Source: Acidobacteriaceae bacterium
GTDB taxonomy: Bacteria > Acidobacteriota > Terriglobia > Terriglobales > Acidobacteriaceae
DNA: 5,255 nucleotides
Reading direction: 5' to 3'
Assembly (NCBI GenBank): GCA_003140655.1
Contig: PLKR01000229.1
Coordinates: 560-5,814 of the forward strand
Positions within the stretch are counted from its first letter, which is position 1. Each line of letters starts with the position of its first letter. Positions 1-5,255 of the stretch are shown piece after piece. The translations under genes and the position numbers were made by a program. The notes under the pieces were generated by a model. That model had not been told where the DNA came from. It searched no databases and saw only the letters and a program-made list of their open reading frames with translations.

Positions 1-62
1 CGTGGAAAATTCTGTGGAAAAGCACGAAAGTATCTTTGTAAGTGATTCAGCGAGAGATGGTT

Positions 63-103
63 CAGCACTTTGCACCGGAGCGAGTGCTGGCACTTTTGTG
101 CTG
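63..103 (+). repeat. overlapping inverted repeats ahead of tlyA
   Basis: CAGCACT (63-69) is perfectly complementary to AGTGCTG (83-89) across 13 nt. AGTGC (83-87) also pairs with GCACT (90-94) across 2 nt, GCAC (90-93) pairs with GTGC (98-101) across TTTT, and CAGCAC (63-68) can pair with GTGCTG (98-103). These pairings exclude one another. The half-sites resemble CIRCE (TTAGCACTC-N9-GAGTGCTAA), but the spacing is 2 nt longer and the outer bases differ, so I do not call an HrcA site. It could be an operator, an RNA switch-like leader, or chance. Confidence 0.35.
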
Positions 104-156
104 CAACGTACGGCGAGCGGCGCACGCCGTCAACGACATATCATTCCGAGCCAAGC

Positions 157-906
157 TTGAAACTCCGACTCGACAAACTTCTGGTAGACCGCGGCCTAGC
201 TGCCTCACGCGAACGCGCCCAGGCTCTTATTCTCGCGGGGAAAGTGTTGGTCAACGATCAGAAGCTCGAAAAAGCTGGCGCGCAAGTTGCGGCGGAAGCC
301 GTGGTCCGCGTGCTCGGCGAAGATCTAAGATACGTCAGCCGTGGCGGCCTCAAACTCGAGCGTGCTCTCGAACACTGGCACGTCGACGTTGAGGGCAAAG
401 TTTGTCTCGATGTCGGCGCTTCCACCGGTGGGTTCACCGATTGCTTGCTGCAGCATGGCGCCGCGCGCGTGATCGCGGTTGATACCGGTTACGGACAAAT
501 GGATTTCAAACTCCGCCAGGATCCACGGGTTCGACTCCTGGAAAAGACCAACGCCCGATACCTGACGGACGAGGCGATCACTGAAAGAGTAGACCTCATC
601 GTGATTGACGTGGCCTTCATTTCCGCGACGCTGGTCCTGCCTCCCGTAGTAAACGCTGCCTTCCCGCAGTCTCTCGAAGAGCGCCATGGCCGGCAGGTGA
701 TCGTCCTCGTTAAACCTCAATTCGAGGCGGGAAGGGAATTCGTCGGCAAGGGAGGCATTGTGCGCGACGCGGCCGCCCAGTTGGGGGCCGTCGAAAAGGT
801 GAAGAAAGCTTTGCTGGACCTCGCCTGCACTCACACCGATGTAATCGAATCGCCTATTTTGGGCGCGCGGGGGAACCGCGAGTTTCTCCTCTGGGCCGGT
901 TTCTAG
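157..906 (+). CDS. tlyA: TlyA-family S4-domain/FtsJ-like RNA methyltransferase
   Basis: Predicted SAM-dependent RNA 2'-O-methyltransferase of the TlyA (hemolysin A-like) family. Characterised members methylate 16S and 23S rRNA; the target here is unknown. Counting from the TTG at 157 gives 249 residues, a usual family length. An S4 RNA-binding domain (about residues 3-60; RLDKLLVDRGLAASRERAQ near the start) leads through RYVSRGG into a Rossmann methyltransferase fold. Visible motifs are the SAM loop DVGASTGGF (85-93), DTGYGQ (109-114), IDVAFIS (150-156), VKPQFEAGR (185-193), GKGGIVRD (197-204) and SPILGARGNREF. By analogy to the K-D-K-E tetrad of the family, K66, D151, K186 and E242 are likely catalytic. 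The family usually has DxSFIS where this has DVAFIS. The frame stays open upstream to a TTG at 70, but those 29 codons do not resemble TlyA and there is no in-frame ATG or GTG; family proteins begin right at the RLDKLL segment. Only a weak GAG (148-150) serves as ribosome site. nadK follows 66 nt downstream. Confidence 0.9.
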   Translation: MKLRLDKLLVDRGLAASRERAQALILAGKVLVNDQKLEKAGAQVAAEAVVRVLGEDLRYVSRGGLKLERALEHWHVDVEGKVCLDVGASTGGFTDCLLQHGAARVIAVDTGYGQMDFKLRQDPRVRLLEKTNARYLTDEAITERVDLIVIDVAFISATLVLPPVVNAAFPQSLEERHGRQVIVLVKPQFEAGREFVGKGGIVRDAAAQLGAVEKVKKALLDLACTHTDVIESPILGARGNREFLLWAGF

Positions 907-907
907 T

Positions 908-928
908 CCTTAAGCCCTGCGGTTAAGG
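908..928 (+). promoter_or_regulatory. perfect 6-bp inverted repeat between tlyA and nadK
   Basis: CCTTAA (908-913) and TTAAGG (923-928) are perfect complements flanking 9 nt, one base after the tlyA stop, and are followed by TTTTC. It may act as a weak terminator of tlyA. The right arm also sits where a -35 box would lie relative to the TACAAT at 947-952, so it could instead be an operator. The stem is short and AT-rich, so either reading is tentative. Confidence 0.3.
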
Positions 929-952
929 TTTTCGCCACGAATTCTGTACAAT
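923..952 (+). promoter_or_regulatory. candidate nadK promoter
   Basis: TACAAT (947-952) differs by one base from the TATAAT -10 consensus. It lies 20 nt before the nadK ATG, giving a leader of about 13 nt. The hexamer 18 nt upstream (TTAAGG, 923-928) is a poor -35 match. The call rests on the -10 and its position only. Confidence 0.3.
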
Positions 953-972
953 CTTTCTTTCGCTCTTCCATC

Positions 973-1845
973 ATGCCAAGCTCGTCCCCATCGAAAGTCG
1001 CGGCCATCATCTCGCGTCCGGCGCGGCCGGAGGTTGTGCGCATTTTTCCCGAACTGCTGGCGTGGCTCCATGCACACGGCTATCAGGTTATCGTCGATCC
1101 GGAGACGGCCAAGTATTCCAATGGCCACGAGGAGGTACCGCGCTCACAAATGTCCTCGCGGCCTTTGGACCTGGTTGTAGTGTTAGGCGGCGACGGGACT
1201 CTACTCTCGGCGGTCCGAGACACGGCGGCAACCGATGCTCCGCTGCTCGGCGTGAACCTGGGGTCGCTCGGCTTCCTCACGGACGTTCCGCTCTCATCCC
1301 TGTTCTCCATGCTCGATCAGATCGCGCAGGGCCACACTTCCGTGGAACAGCGTTCTCTGATGCAGTGTGATTTGCTGCGCGGTGAACAGATCCTGGGAAG
1401 CTACAAGGCTTTCAACGATGTAGTCGTCAACAAGACGGCGCTGGCTCGCCTCAATAATTATGACCTTTTTGTCGATAAAGCGTTCGTCTCCAGCTACCGT
1501 GCCGACGGAATGATCGTGGCCACGCCCACAGGTTCAACTGCCTACTCTCTCTCCGCGGGCGGTCCCGTGCTCATGCCGACCGTCAAGGCCTTTGTGGTTA
1601 CTCCAGTGGCGCCTCATTCGCTCACGCACCGCCCACTGATTGTGCCCGATTCGGCTGTGGTCGAAATTCTACTGCGCAGCGACGAAGAGGTTGCGTATCT
1701 CAGCCTGGACGGCCAGCCTGGACTCGATCTGAAGGATGGAGACCGCGTCCGCTGCCGCCGCTCCGAACACAAAGTCAGCCTGTTCCGCACCGATGCTGAT
1801 TTCTTCCACGTCCTCCGCACCAAGCTGAAGTGGGGAGAAAGATAA
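973..1845 (+). CDS. nadK: NAD kinase
   Basis: ATP- or polyphosphate-dependent NAD+ kinase (PpnK/NadK family, EC 2.7.1.23), cytosolic, making NADP+. The protein is 290 residues, normal for the family. The N-terminal domain starts at VAAIISRPARPEVV (9-22) and holds the diagnostic GGDGT (72-76, catalytic D74) followed by NLGSLGFLTD (95-104). The C-terminal domain holds FNDVVVNK (147-154, the NAD-contacting N-E/D motif in its ND form), DGMIVATPTGSTAYSLSAGG (178-197), TPVAPHSL (210-217) with RPLIVP (220-225), and SLDGQ (244-248). All expected motifs are present and intact. ATG 973 is the only sensible start, since conserved sequence begins eight residues later; no Shine-Dalgarno is visible, the preceding bases being pyrimidine-rich. 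It lies 66 nt after tlyA on the same strand and may be read through from it or use its own weak promoter. Its stop is followed directly by the long hairpin shared with the convergent lysA. Confidence 0.96.
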   Translation: MPSSSPSKVAAIISRPARPEVVRIFPELLAWLHAHGYQVIVDPETAKYSNGHEEVPRSQMSSRPLDLVVVLGGDGTLLSAVRDTAATDAPLLGVNLGSLGFLTDVPLSSLFSMLDQIAQGHTSVEQRSLMQCDLLRGEQILGSYKAFNDVVVNKTALARLNNYDLFVDKAFVSSYRADGMIVATPTGSTAYSLSAGGPVLMPTVKAFVVTPVAPHSLTHRPLIVPDSAVVEILLRSDEEVAYLSLDGQPGLDLKDGDRVRCRRSEHKVSLFRTDADFFHVLRTKLKWGER

Positions 1846-1848
1846 GCT

Positions 1849-1928
1849 ATTGTTGATTTTGTGATTGTTGATTGAAACCCTGACCCGCGGGTTTTTCAAT
1901 CAGCCATCGACAATCAGCAATCAACAAT
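1849..1928. terminator. long imperfect hairpin, probable bidirectional terminator between nadK and lysA
   Basis: The spacer between the two convergent stops is almost wholly one hairpin. ATTGTTGATT (1849-1858) is the exact reverse complement of 1919-1928. GATTG-type bases 1862-1874 pair with 1897-1909 with one mismatch and two G-T pairs. The tip is AAACCC (1875-1880) pairing with GGGTTT (1889-1894) around an 8-nt loop. On the + strand the tip stem runs into TTTTT (1892-1896), an acceptable intrinsic terminator for nadK. Read from the - strand the T-run is only three. The right arm shows a 7-bp period (ACAATCA, GCAATCA, ACAATTC) and the left arm repeats ATTGTTGATT at a 15-bp offset. Confidence 0.6.
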
Positions 1929-3263
1929 TCATAATTCCGCCGAATAAAGTTCCCGGATTTTCTCTCGCCGCCGGATTACCTTGACCGACTTTCGAGTCAC
2001 CAGCACCTCCGCTGGCCGCGGACGCGTGTTGTAGTTCGATGCCAGCACCATTCCGTAGGCCCCAGCGTCAAGAATCGCAAGCAGGGCGCCTTCTTCCACA
2101 CGAGGCAACTCCCGATCCCTGGCAAAAAAGTCGCCGGACTCGCACACCGGTCCCACCACGTCGACAGTTTCTCTCTTGGCTGATAAGTCTTTGGATTGCA
2201 CCACGGGAACGATCTCGTGGTAGGCGTTATAAAGCGCCGGCCGGATCAGATCGTTCATCGCTGCATCCACCACGAGAAATCGCTTGCCATCGTTTTCTTT
2301 TCTGTAAAGAACGGAGGTGACCAACACCCCGGCAGGTCCCACAATCGACCGTCCCGGTTCAAGCAGCAAATGTACATTCAGACCGCGCAACGGATTGGTC
2401 ACCGCGCGCGCATAACTCGCAACATACTCGGCGAACTCTAATCCCGGTTTCTGATAGGCAATCCCCAAGCCACCTCCGGTATCGACGTAATCCACCTTAT
2501 GCCCGTCGACGCGCAACTCGCGAACAAAGTCGGCCACTCGAGCCACAGCTTCGGCGAAAGGCGCGACATCGGTGATCTGTGAGCCGATATGCACGCTCAC
2601 TCCCGCAACTTTCAGGTACTGCATTCCGGAGGCCTTGGCGTAAAGAGTGCGGGCGCTGCCGATTGGCACTCCGAACTTGTGTTTATGCAAACCCGTAGAA
2701 ATGTAAGGATGAGTATCGGCCGCAACGTCTGGATTTACGCGAACCGCAACGCGCGCAACCTTGCGCAATCGCGCAGCGCACTCTGCCAGAGCCAGGAGTT
2801 CCGATTCGCTCTCCACATTGAACAGCAGAATCCCGGCTTTCAACGCCGCAGTCATCTCGTCACGAGACTTTCCCACGCCGGAGAACACGATCTTCCTGGC
2901 TCGGCGGTGGCCGGCGGCCAGCAGTCGCTCCAGTTCTCCGCCCGAAACTACGTCAAAGCCGCACCCCTGCCGCGCCAGCAGACGCAGAATACTCACATTA
3001 GAATTTGCCTTGACGGAGTAGCAGATGGTGTGGGGAACGTTGCGAAAGGCTTTCTCAAAAGCCGCCAACCGCTCGTGAATCGTTGTTGCCGAATAAACGT
3101 ACAGAGGCGTTCCGTAGCGCTCGGCCAGTTTGGTCAGCGGAACATCGTCGCAGTGCAACACTGAATCCGCCCCGTGCTCGTGAAGAACGAATCCCGGCGG
3201 TCGCTCGGGATAAATCTCAGAATTGACACGGAGGGCTCCCGTAACTTCGCTACGCCGGGTCAT
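1929..3263 (-). CDS. lysA: diaminopimelate decarboxylase
   Basis: PLP-dependent decarboxylase (EC 4.1.1.20, fold-type III) that converts meso-diaminopimelate to L-lysine, the last step of the DAP pathway; cytosolic and usually a dimer. The protein has 444 residues, about 20-25 more than many LysA proteins because of an N-terminal extension. Motifs in order: YGTPLYVYS (50-58), CYSVKANSN (81-89) with K85 as the PLP Schiff-base lysine, VVSGGELERLLAAG (105-118), HKHKFG (193-198), HIGSQ (225-229), DTGGGLGI (261-268), EPGRSIV (302-308), VVDAAMNDLIRPALYNAYHE (331-350), CESGD (374-378) with C374 as the acid/base and subunit-partner residue, and GAYGM (401-405). This combination separates LysA from ornithine or arginine decarboxylases of the same fold. 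The ATG overlaps the upstream phosphatase stop as ATGA (3260-3263), suggesting translational coupling; no Shine-Dalgarno is visible. The stop lies at the edge of the shared hairpin. Confidence 0.96.
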   Translation of the reverse strand: MTRRSEVTGALRVNSEIYPERPPGFVLHEHGADSVLHCDDVPLTKLAERYGTPLYVYSATTIHERLAAFEKAFRNVPHTICYSVKANSNVSILRLLARQGCGFDVVSGGELERLLAAGHRRARKIVFSGVGKSRDEMTAALKAGILLFNVESESELLALAECAARLRKVARVAVRVNPDVAADTHPYISTGLHKHKFGVPIGSARTLYAKASGMQYLKVAGVSVHIGSQITDVAPFAEAVARVADFVRELRVDGHKVDYVDTGGGLGIAYQKPGLEFAEYVASYARAVTNPLRGLNVHLLLEPGRSIVGPAGVLVTSVLYRKENDGKRFLVVDAAMNDLIRPALYNAYHEIVPVVQSKDLSAKRETVDVVGPVCESGDFFARDRELPRVEEGALLAILDAGAYGMVLASNYNTRPRPAEVLVTRKSVKVIRRREKIRELYSAEL

Positions 3264-5038
3264 TTTCGCTTGGAGGAGTTCTGCACGGCGACGCCCTTGA
3301 CCTTGATCGCCACTACGGTTTGATCGTCGAACGTCTCAACCCCGGCAGAATGCTCGGCCGCAGCGTTGAAGAGAGAATCCACCACGCAATCCGCCGACGT
3401 GCCCCCGCATTGTGCGATGATTTTCTCCACCCTTTCCCGGCCAAACATTTCTCCGCTCCGGTTACGCGCATCCAGAATGCCGTCACTGAAGAATACAAAC
3501 ATATCTCCGGGTTTCATCTTGAATCGGAATTCGTCGTAATCCGCATCGTCGAAAAGCCCCAGCGGCAAACCTGTCGCCTCGATCACATCATTCTTTCCAT
3601 TGTGCACGTAAATGGGGCGTGGCAATCCCGAGTTGGCCACCATAAGGGTACGATGCTCGTCGTCCCAGACCGCATAGATAAGCGATACAAATTGTGCTTC
3701 AATGCGCCGCTCGGCCAGCGATAGATTCACTGCCGAGAGCATCTCGGCGGGGCCAGGCTCAATGGGCGCGTGCGAGCGCAGAATTCCGCTCACCAGCGCC
3801 GCGTAGATGGCGGCAGGCGCTCCCTTTCCGCTGACATCCCCAATCACGATTCCCAGGCGCGAAAGGGAGTACGGAATGAAGTCGTAAAGATCTCCCCCGA
3901 TGGCTCGCGCGGGAACAAACTTCGCGGCTAACTCCAGATGTGCCGGCTTCGGCAGCGTCTGGGGAAGCAACCGCATTTGCAATTCCCGCGCCAGCGCCAA
4001 ATCCCGCTCCAGCCGGCGTTCCTGCCGCGCAATTTCCTCATACAGGCGCGCGTTTTCGAGGGCAATCGCTACCTGCGCGGCCAGGGTCATCATGGTGCGC
4101 CGGTGGTCGTCGGTAAAAAATCCGCGCCGCGTGTGCTCCAGATCGAGGACTCCGATTACCTTATCTTTATAGATGAGCGGCACGGCCAGTTCCGATCGCG
4201 TTTCCGGATTACCCTCGATGTAGCGGGGGTCTTTGCTCACGTCGGGCACCAGCACTGCCTGTTTGGTCTCCGCTGCGTGACCCACCAACCCGCGCCCGAG
4301 CGGAATATCGTTCTTCAGGTGAACATTCTCGTTGAAGCGCAGCGAGAAACGATGCTGCAGCTTTTCCCCGGAGGAATCCAGCAGCAGGATGCTGAACATC
4401 TGAAAATCAATCAAGCGGCGCAGCAGCTCCGCGATCCGGCCCAACAGTTCGTCCAGGTTCAAGATTGAGGTCAACTCGCGCGCAATCTCGTTCAGCAGCA
4501 GCAGAATTCGCGCCTGCTTCGTCGTGCGCGTGTAGAGTTGAGCGTTCTCGATGCCAGCCGCCATGCGTGATGCGATCAGGCTCAATAAACGGCTGTGCTC
4601 TTCATTGAAGTAGCCCGGATGCCGCGCCTCCAGATCAATCACTCCAATCACCCGGTTCTTGTAGATGAGAGGCACAGCCAGTTCCGAGCGCACGTTGGGC
4701 AAGGCGGCGACGTACCTGGGATCCTGCGTCACGTCATCGATCAGAATTGTCTGCCGCAGTTGCGCTGCCTGTCCGGTTACTCCTACGCCCACCTTGACCC
4801 GGGCGCGCTCGGCGAATTCCTTGGGATATCCAACCTGGAACCGAAAGCGCAGTTCCTGGGTTTTCTCGTTTAGAAGAAGGATGGCGAAGATCTCATAGTC
4901 GATGACTTTACGCACCACCTCCGCCACCCGGCGGAGTGTCGTATCCAGGTCGAGCGATGTCGCCATAACGTCGGCGACCTCCAGCAACAACGGCTCAACC
5001 TGCAAATGTTCTTCGTGCTTGCTCAGAGCCAATCCCAT
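3260..5038 (-). CDS. tandem-GAF PP2C (RsbU/SpoIIE-type) serine phosphatase
   Basis: Predicted cytosolic regulator of 592 residues: GAF1 (about 15-165), GAF2 (about 175-330), a charged helical linker with likely coiled coil (330-360, EEIARQERRLERDLALAREL), then a PP2C/SpoIIE domain (365-580). The phosphatase domain begins with the family signature LQMRLLP (353-359). It keeps the metal-binding acidic residues in GGDLYD (381-386), GDVSGKG (400-406), SDG (518-520) and DDQT (571-574), so it should be active. Relatives such as RsbU and RsbP dephosphorylate STAS-domain anti-anti-sigma factors; GAF domains usually sense a small ligand or redox state, and the ligand here is unknown. No transmembrane segment or kinase domain is seen. 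I chose ATG 5038 because GAF-type sequence follows; an open frame runs on to 5251 but crosses the 7-bp repeat and the hpt coding end in another frame, so that extension is not protein. The stop overlaps the lysA start by ATGA. The cognate sigma factor pathway is not in this window. Confidence 0.92.
   Translation of the reverse strand: MGLALSKHEEHLQVEPLLLEVADVMATSLDLDTTLRRVAEVVRKVIDYEIFAILLLNEKTQELRFRFQVGYPKEFAERARVKVGVGVTGQAAQLRQTILIDDVTQDPRYVAALPNVRSELAVPLIYKNRVIGVIDLEARHPGYFNEEHSRLLSLIASRMAAGIENAQLYTRTTKQARILLLLNEIARELTSILNLDELLGRIAELLRRLIDFQMFSILLLDSSGEKLQHRFSLRFNENVHLKNDIPLGRGLVGHAAETKQAVLVPDVSKDPRYIEGNPETRSELAVPLIYKDKVIGVLDLEHTRRGFFTDDHRRTMMTLAAQVAIALENARLYEEIARQERRLERDLALARELQMRLLPQTLPKPAHLELAAKFVPARAIGGDLYDFIPYSLSRLGIVIGDVSGKGAPAAIYAALVSGILRSHAPIEPGPAEMLSAVNLSLAERRIEAQFVSLIYAVWDDEHRTLMVANSGLPRPIYVHNGKNDVIEATGLPLGLFDDADYDEFRFKMKPGDMFVFFSDGILDARNRSGEMFGRERVEKIIAQCGGTSADCVVDSLFNAAAEHSAGVETFDDQTVVAIKVKGVAVQNSSKRK
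4136..4198 (-). repeat. intragenic repeat, GAF2 copy
   Basis: Encodes RSELAVPLIYKDKVIGVLDL and a following E (residues 281-301). It matches the GAF1 copy at 4628-4690 in 18 of 21 residues and about 49 of 63 bases by hand count. The two copies are 492 bp apart, consistent with one GAF domain having been duplicated to give the tandem pair. Confidence 0.75.
4628..4690 (-). repeat. intragenic repeat, GAF1 copy
   Basis: Encodes RSELAVPLIYKNRVIGVIDL and a following E (residues 117-137), the partner of the GAF2 segment at 4136-4198. This is the strand-turn-strand core of the GAF fold and the most conserved part between the two domains. Confidence 0.75.
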
Positions 5039-5047
5039 GTTTTTTCT

Positions 5048-5056
5048 ATGATAGCA
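5048..5056 (-). promoter_or_regulatory. extended -10 promoter element for the GAF-PP2C/lysA pair
   Basis: On the - strand this reads TGC-TATCAT, that is TGn followed by a hexamer with five of six matches to TATAAT. It ends 9 nt before the ATG at 5038. No good -35 lies at the usual distance (CAGAAA), which is tolerable for extended -10 promoters. Transcription would start within a few bases of the ATG, predicting a leaderless or nearly leaderless mRNA. Position and match are seen; activity is inferred. Confidence 0.4.
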
Positions 5057-5091
5057 GCCGAGAGATGCCGTTTCTGAGTGCCGAGCATCGA

Positions 5092-5145
5092 GAACTGAGA
5101 ACTGGAACCAGGAACTGAGAACTGAGAACTGAGAACTGAGAACTG
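5092..5145. repeat. tandem 7-bp repeat (GAACTGA)n
   Basis: On the + strand GAACTGA repeats perfectly from 5112 to 5145 (four full units plus GAACTG). It is preceded by GAACTGA-GAACTG (5092-5104) and one diverged unit (GAACCAG, 5105-5111). On the coding (-) strand it reads as repeated CAGTTCT. It fills half of the 109-nt gap between the hpt stop and the phosphatase start, beginning 2 nt after the hpt stop. The unit has no internal dyad, so it is not a simple hairpin terminator. Copy number is likely variable through slippage. Confidence 0.9.
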
Positions 5146-5147
5146 CT

Positions 5148-5255
5148 TCACTCCCGCGGTACGATACAGATATCGGCCAGATTACGGTAGCGTTCGGCGT
5201 AGTCGAGTCCGTAGCCCACGACAAACTCATCGGGAATGGTGAAGCCGACATAGTC
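5148..5255 (-). CDS. hpt: hypoxanthine phosphoribosyltransferase, C-terminal fragment
   Basis: The last 35 codons and the TGA stop (5148-5150) of a gene that enters from the right edge. The encoded tail contains DYVGFTIPDEFVVGYGLDYA, then ERYRNLADICIVPRE. This is the characteristic C-terminus of bacterial hypoxanthine(-guanine) phosphoribosyltransferase (Hpt/HprT, EC 2.4.2.8): the D-Y/F-V-G-F strand that stacks on and positions the purine base, then the GYGLDY-x-E-x-YRNL motif. The enzyme joins hypoxanthine or guanine to PRPP in purine salvage. The PRPP-binding and N-terminal parts lie outside the window, so length and start cannot be judged. It is on the same strand as the phosphatase and lysA but separated from them by the 7-bp repeat and a candidate promoter, so it need not be in their operon. 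Confidence 0.85.
   Translation of the reverse strand, partial: DYVGFTIPDEFVVGYGLDYAERYRNLADICIVPRE

Noticed and set aside
63..90. CIRCE (HrcA) operator
   Set aside because: The core spacing is 13 instead of 11 nt and the outer TTA/TAA bases are not kept; tlyA is not a usual HrcA target.
70..156. Longer tlyA start at TTG 70
   Set aside because: The 29 extra residues (Cys/His/Arg-rich) have no TlyA resemblance, and the S4 domain begins immediately after TTG 157.
325..834. 169-codon open frame antisense to tlyA
   Set aside because: Lies wholly within a strongly recognised gene, with no recognisable motifs; a GC-driven shadow frame.
2589..3164. 191-codon open frame on the + strand antisense to lysA
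   Set aside because: Fully antisense to an intact lysA; low-complexity Arg/Gln/His-rich translation typical of shadow frames.
3272..3278. GGAGGAG, a perfect Shine-Dalgarno-like string on the + strand
   Set aside because: No start codon follows at a useful distance and the region codes for the phosphatase C-terminus on the other strand.
3938..4468. 176-codon open frame on the + strand antisense to the phosphatase
   Set aside because: Mirrors the GAF2/linker coding region and has no independent start signal or family motif.
5092..5145. CRISPR array
   Set aside because: Units are 7 bp and directly contiguous, with no spacers; this is a simple tandem repeat.
5039..5251. N-terminal extension of the phosphatase by 71 residues to a start near 5251
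   Set aside because: The extra stretch translates the heptamer repeat and overlaps the hpt coding end in a different frame; GAF-like sequence begins only after ATG 5038.

Overview
This is a GC-rich (roughly 55-60 %) bacterial chromosomal window of housekeeping genes, with five protein-coding genes and no RNA gene, insertion sequence, CRISPR array or phage-like segment that I can see. The protein style, a tlyA-nadK pair, a lysA of about 440 residues and intergenic spacers made of 7-bp-period repeats suggest a soil-type Acidobacteriota. That assignment is an inference from general resemblance, not a database result.

Layout. The left part is on the + strand. A leader of about 156 nt holds small overlapping inverted repeats. 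It is followed by a TlyA-family S4/FtsJ-like RNA methyltransferase (157-906, probable TTG start) and then, after 66 nt, by NAD kinase (973-1845). The right part is on the - strand. It reads, from right to left, the last 35 codons of a hypoxanthine phosphoribosyltransferase (5148-5255), a GAF-GAF-PP2C (RsbU/SpoIIE-type) phosphatase (3260-5038) and diaminopimelate decarboxylase LysA (1929-3263). The phosphatase stop and the lysA start overlap as ATGA, so those two are almost certainly co-transcribed. nadK and lysA converge on an 83-nt spacer that is nearly all one long imperfect hairpin, which probably ends transcription from both sides.

How the genes work together. TlyA (RNA modification or ribosome maturation), NadK (NADP supply), Hpt (purine salvage) and LysA (last step of lysine synthesis, with DAP also feeding peptidoglycan) are core functions. 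The regulatory gene is the tandem-GAF PP2C phosphatase, which would be expected to dephosphorylate an anti-sigma-factor antagonist in a partner-switching pathway. No such partner is encoded here. Its tight coupling to lysA is the least expected arrangement in the window.

I found no convincing new system. The items most worth checking are: a possible leaderless start of the phosphatase gene directly behind an extended -10 element; the absence of clear Shine-Dalgarno sequences at all four visible starts; two intergenic spacers with 7-bp-period repeats of different sequence; and the overlapping inverted repeats ahead of tlyA.
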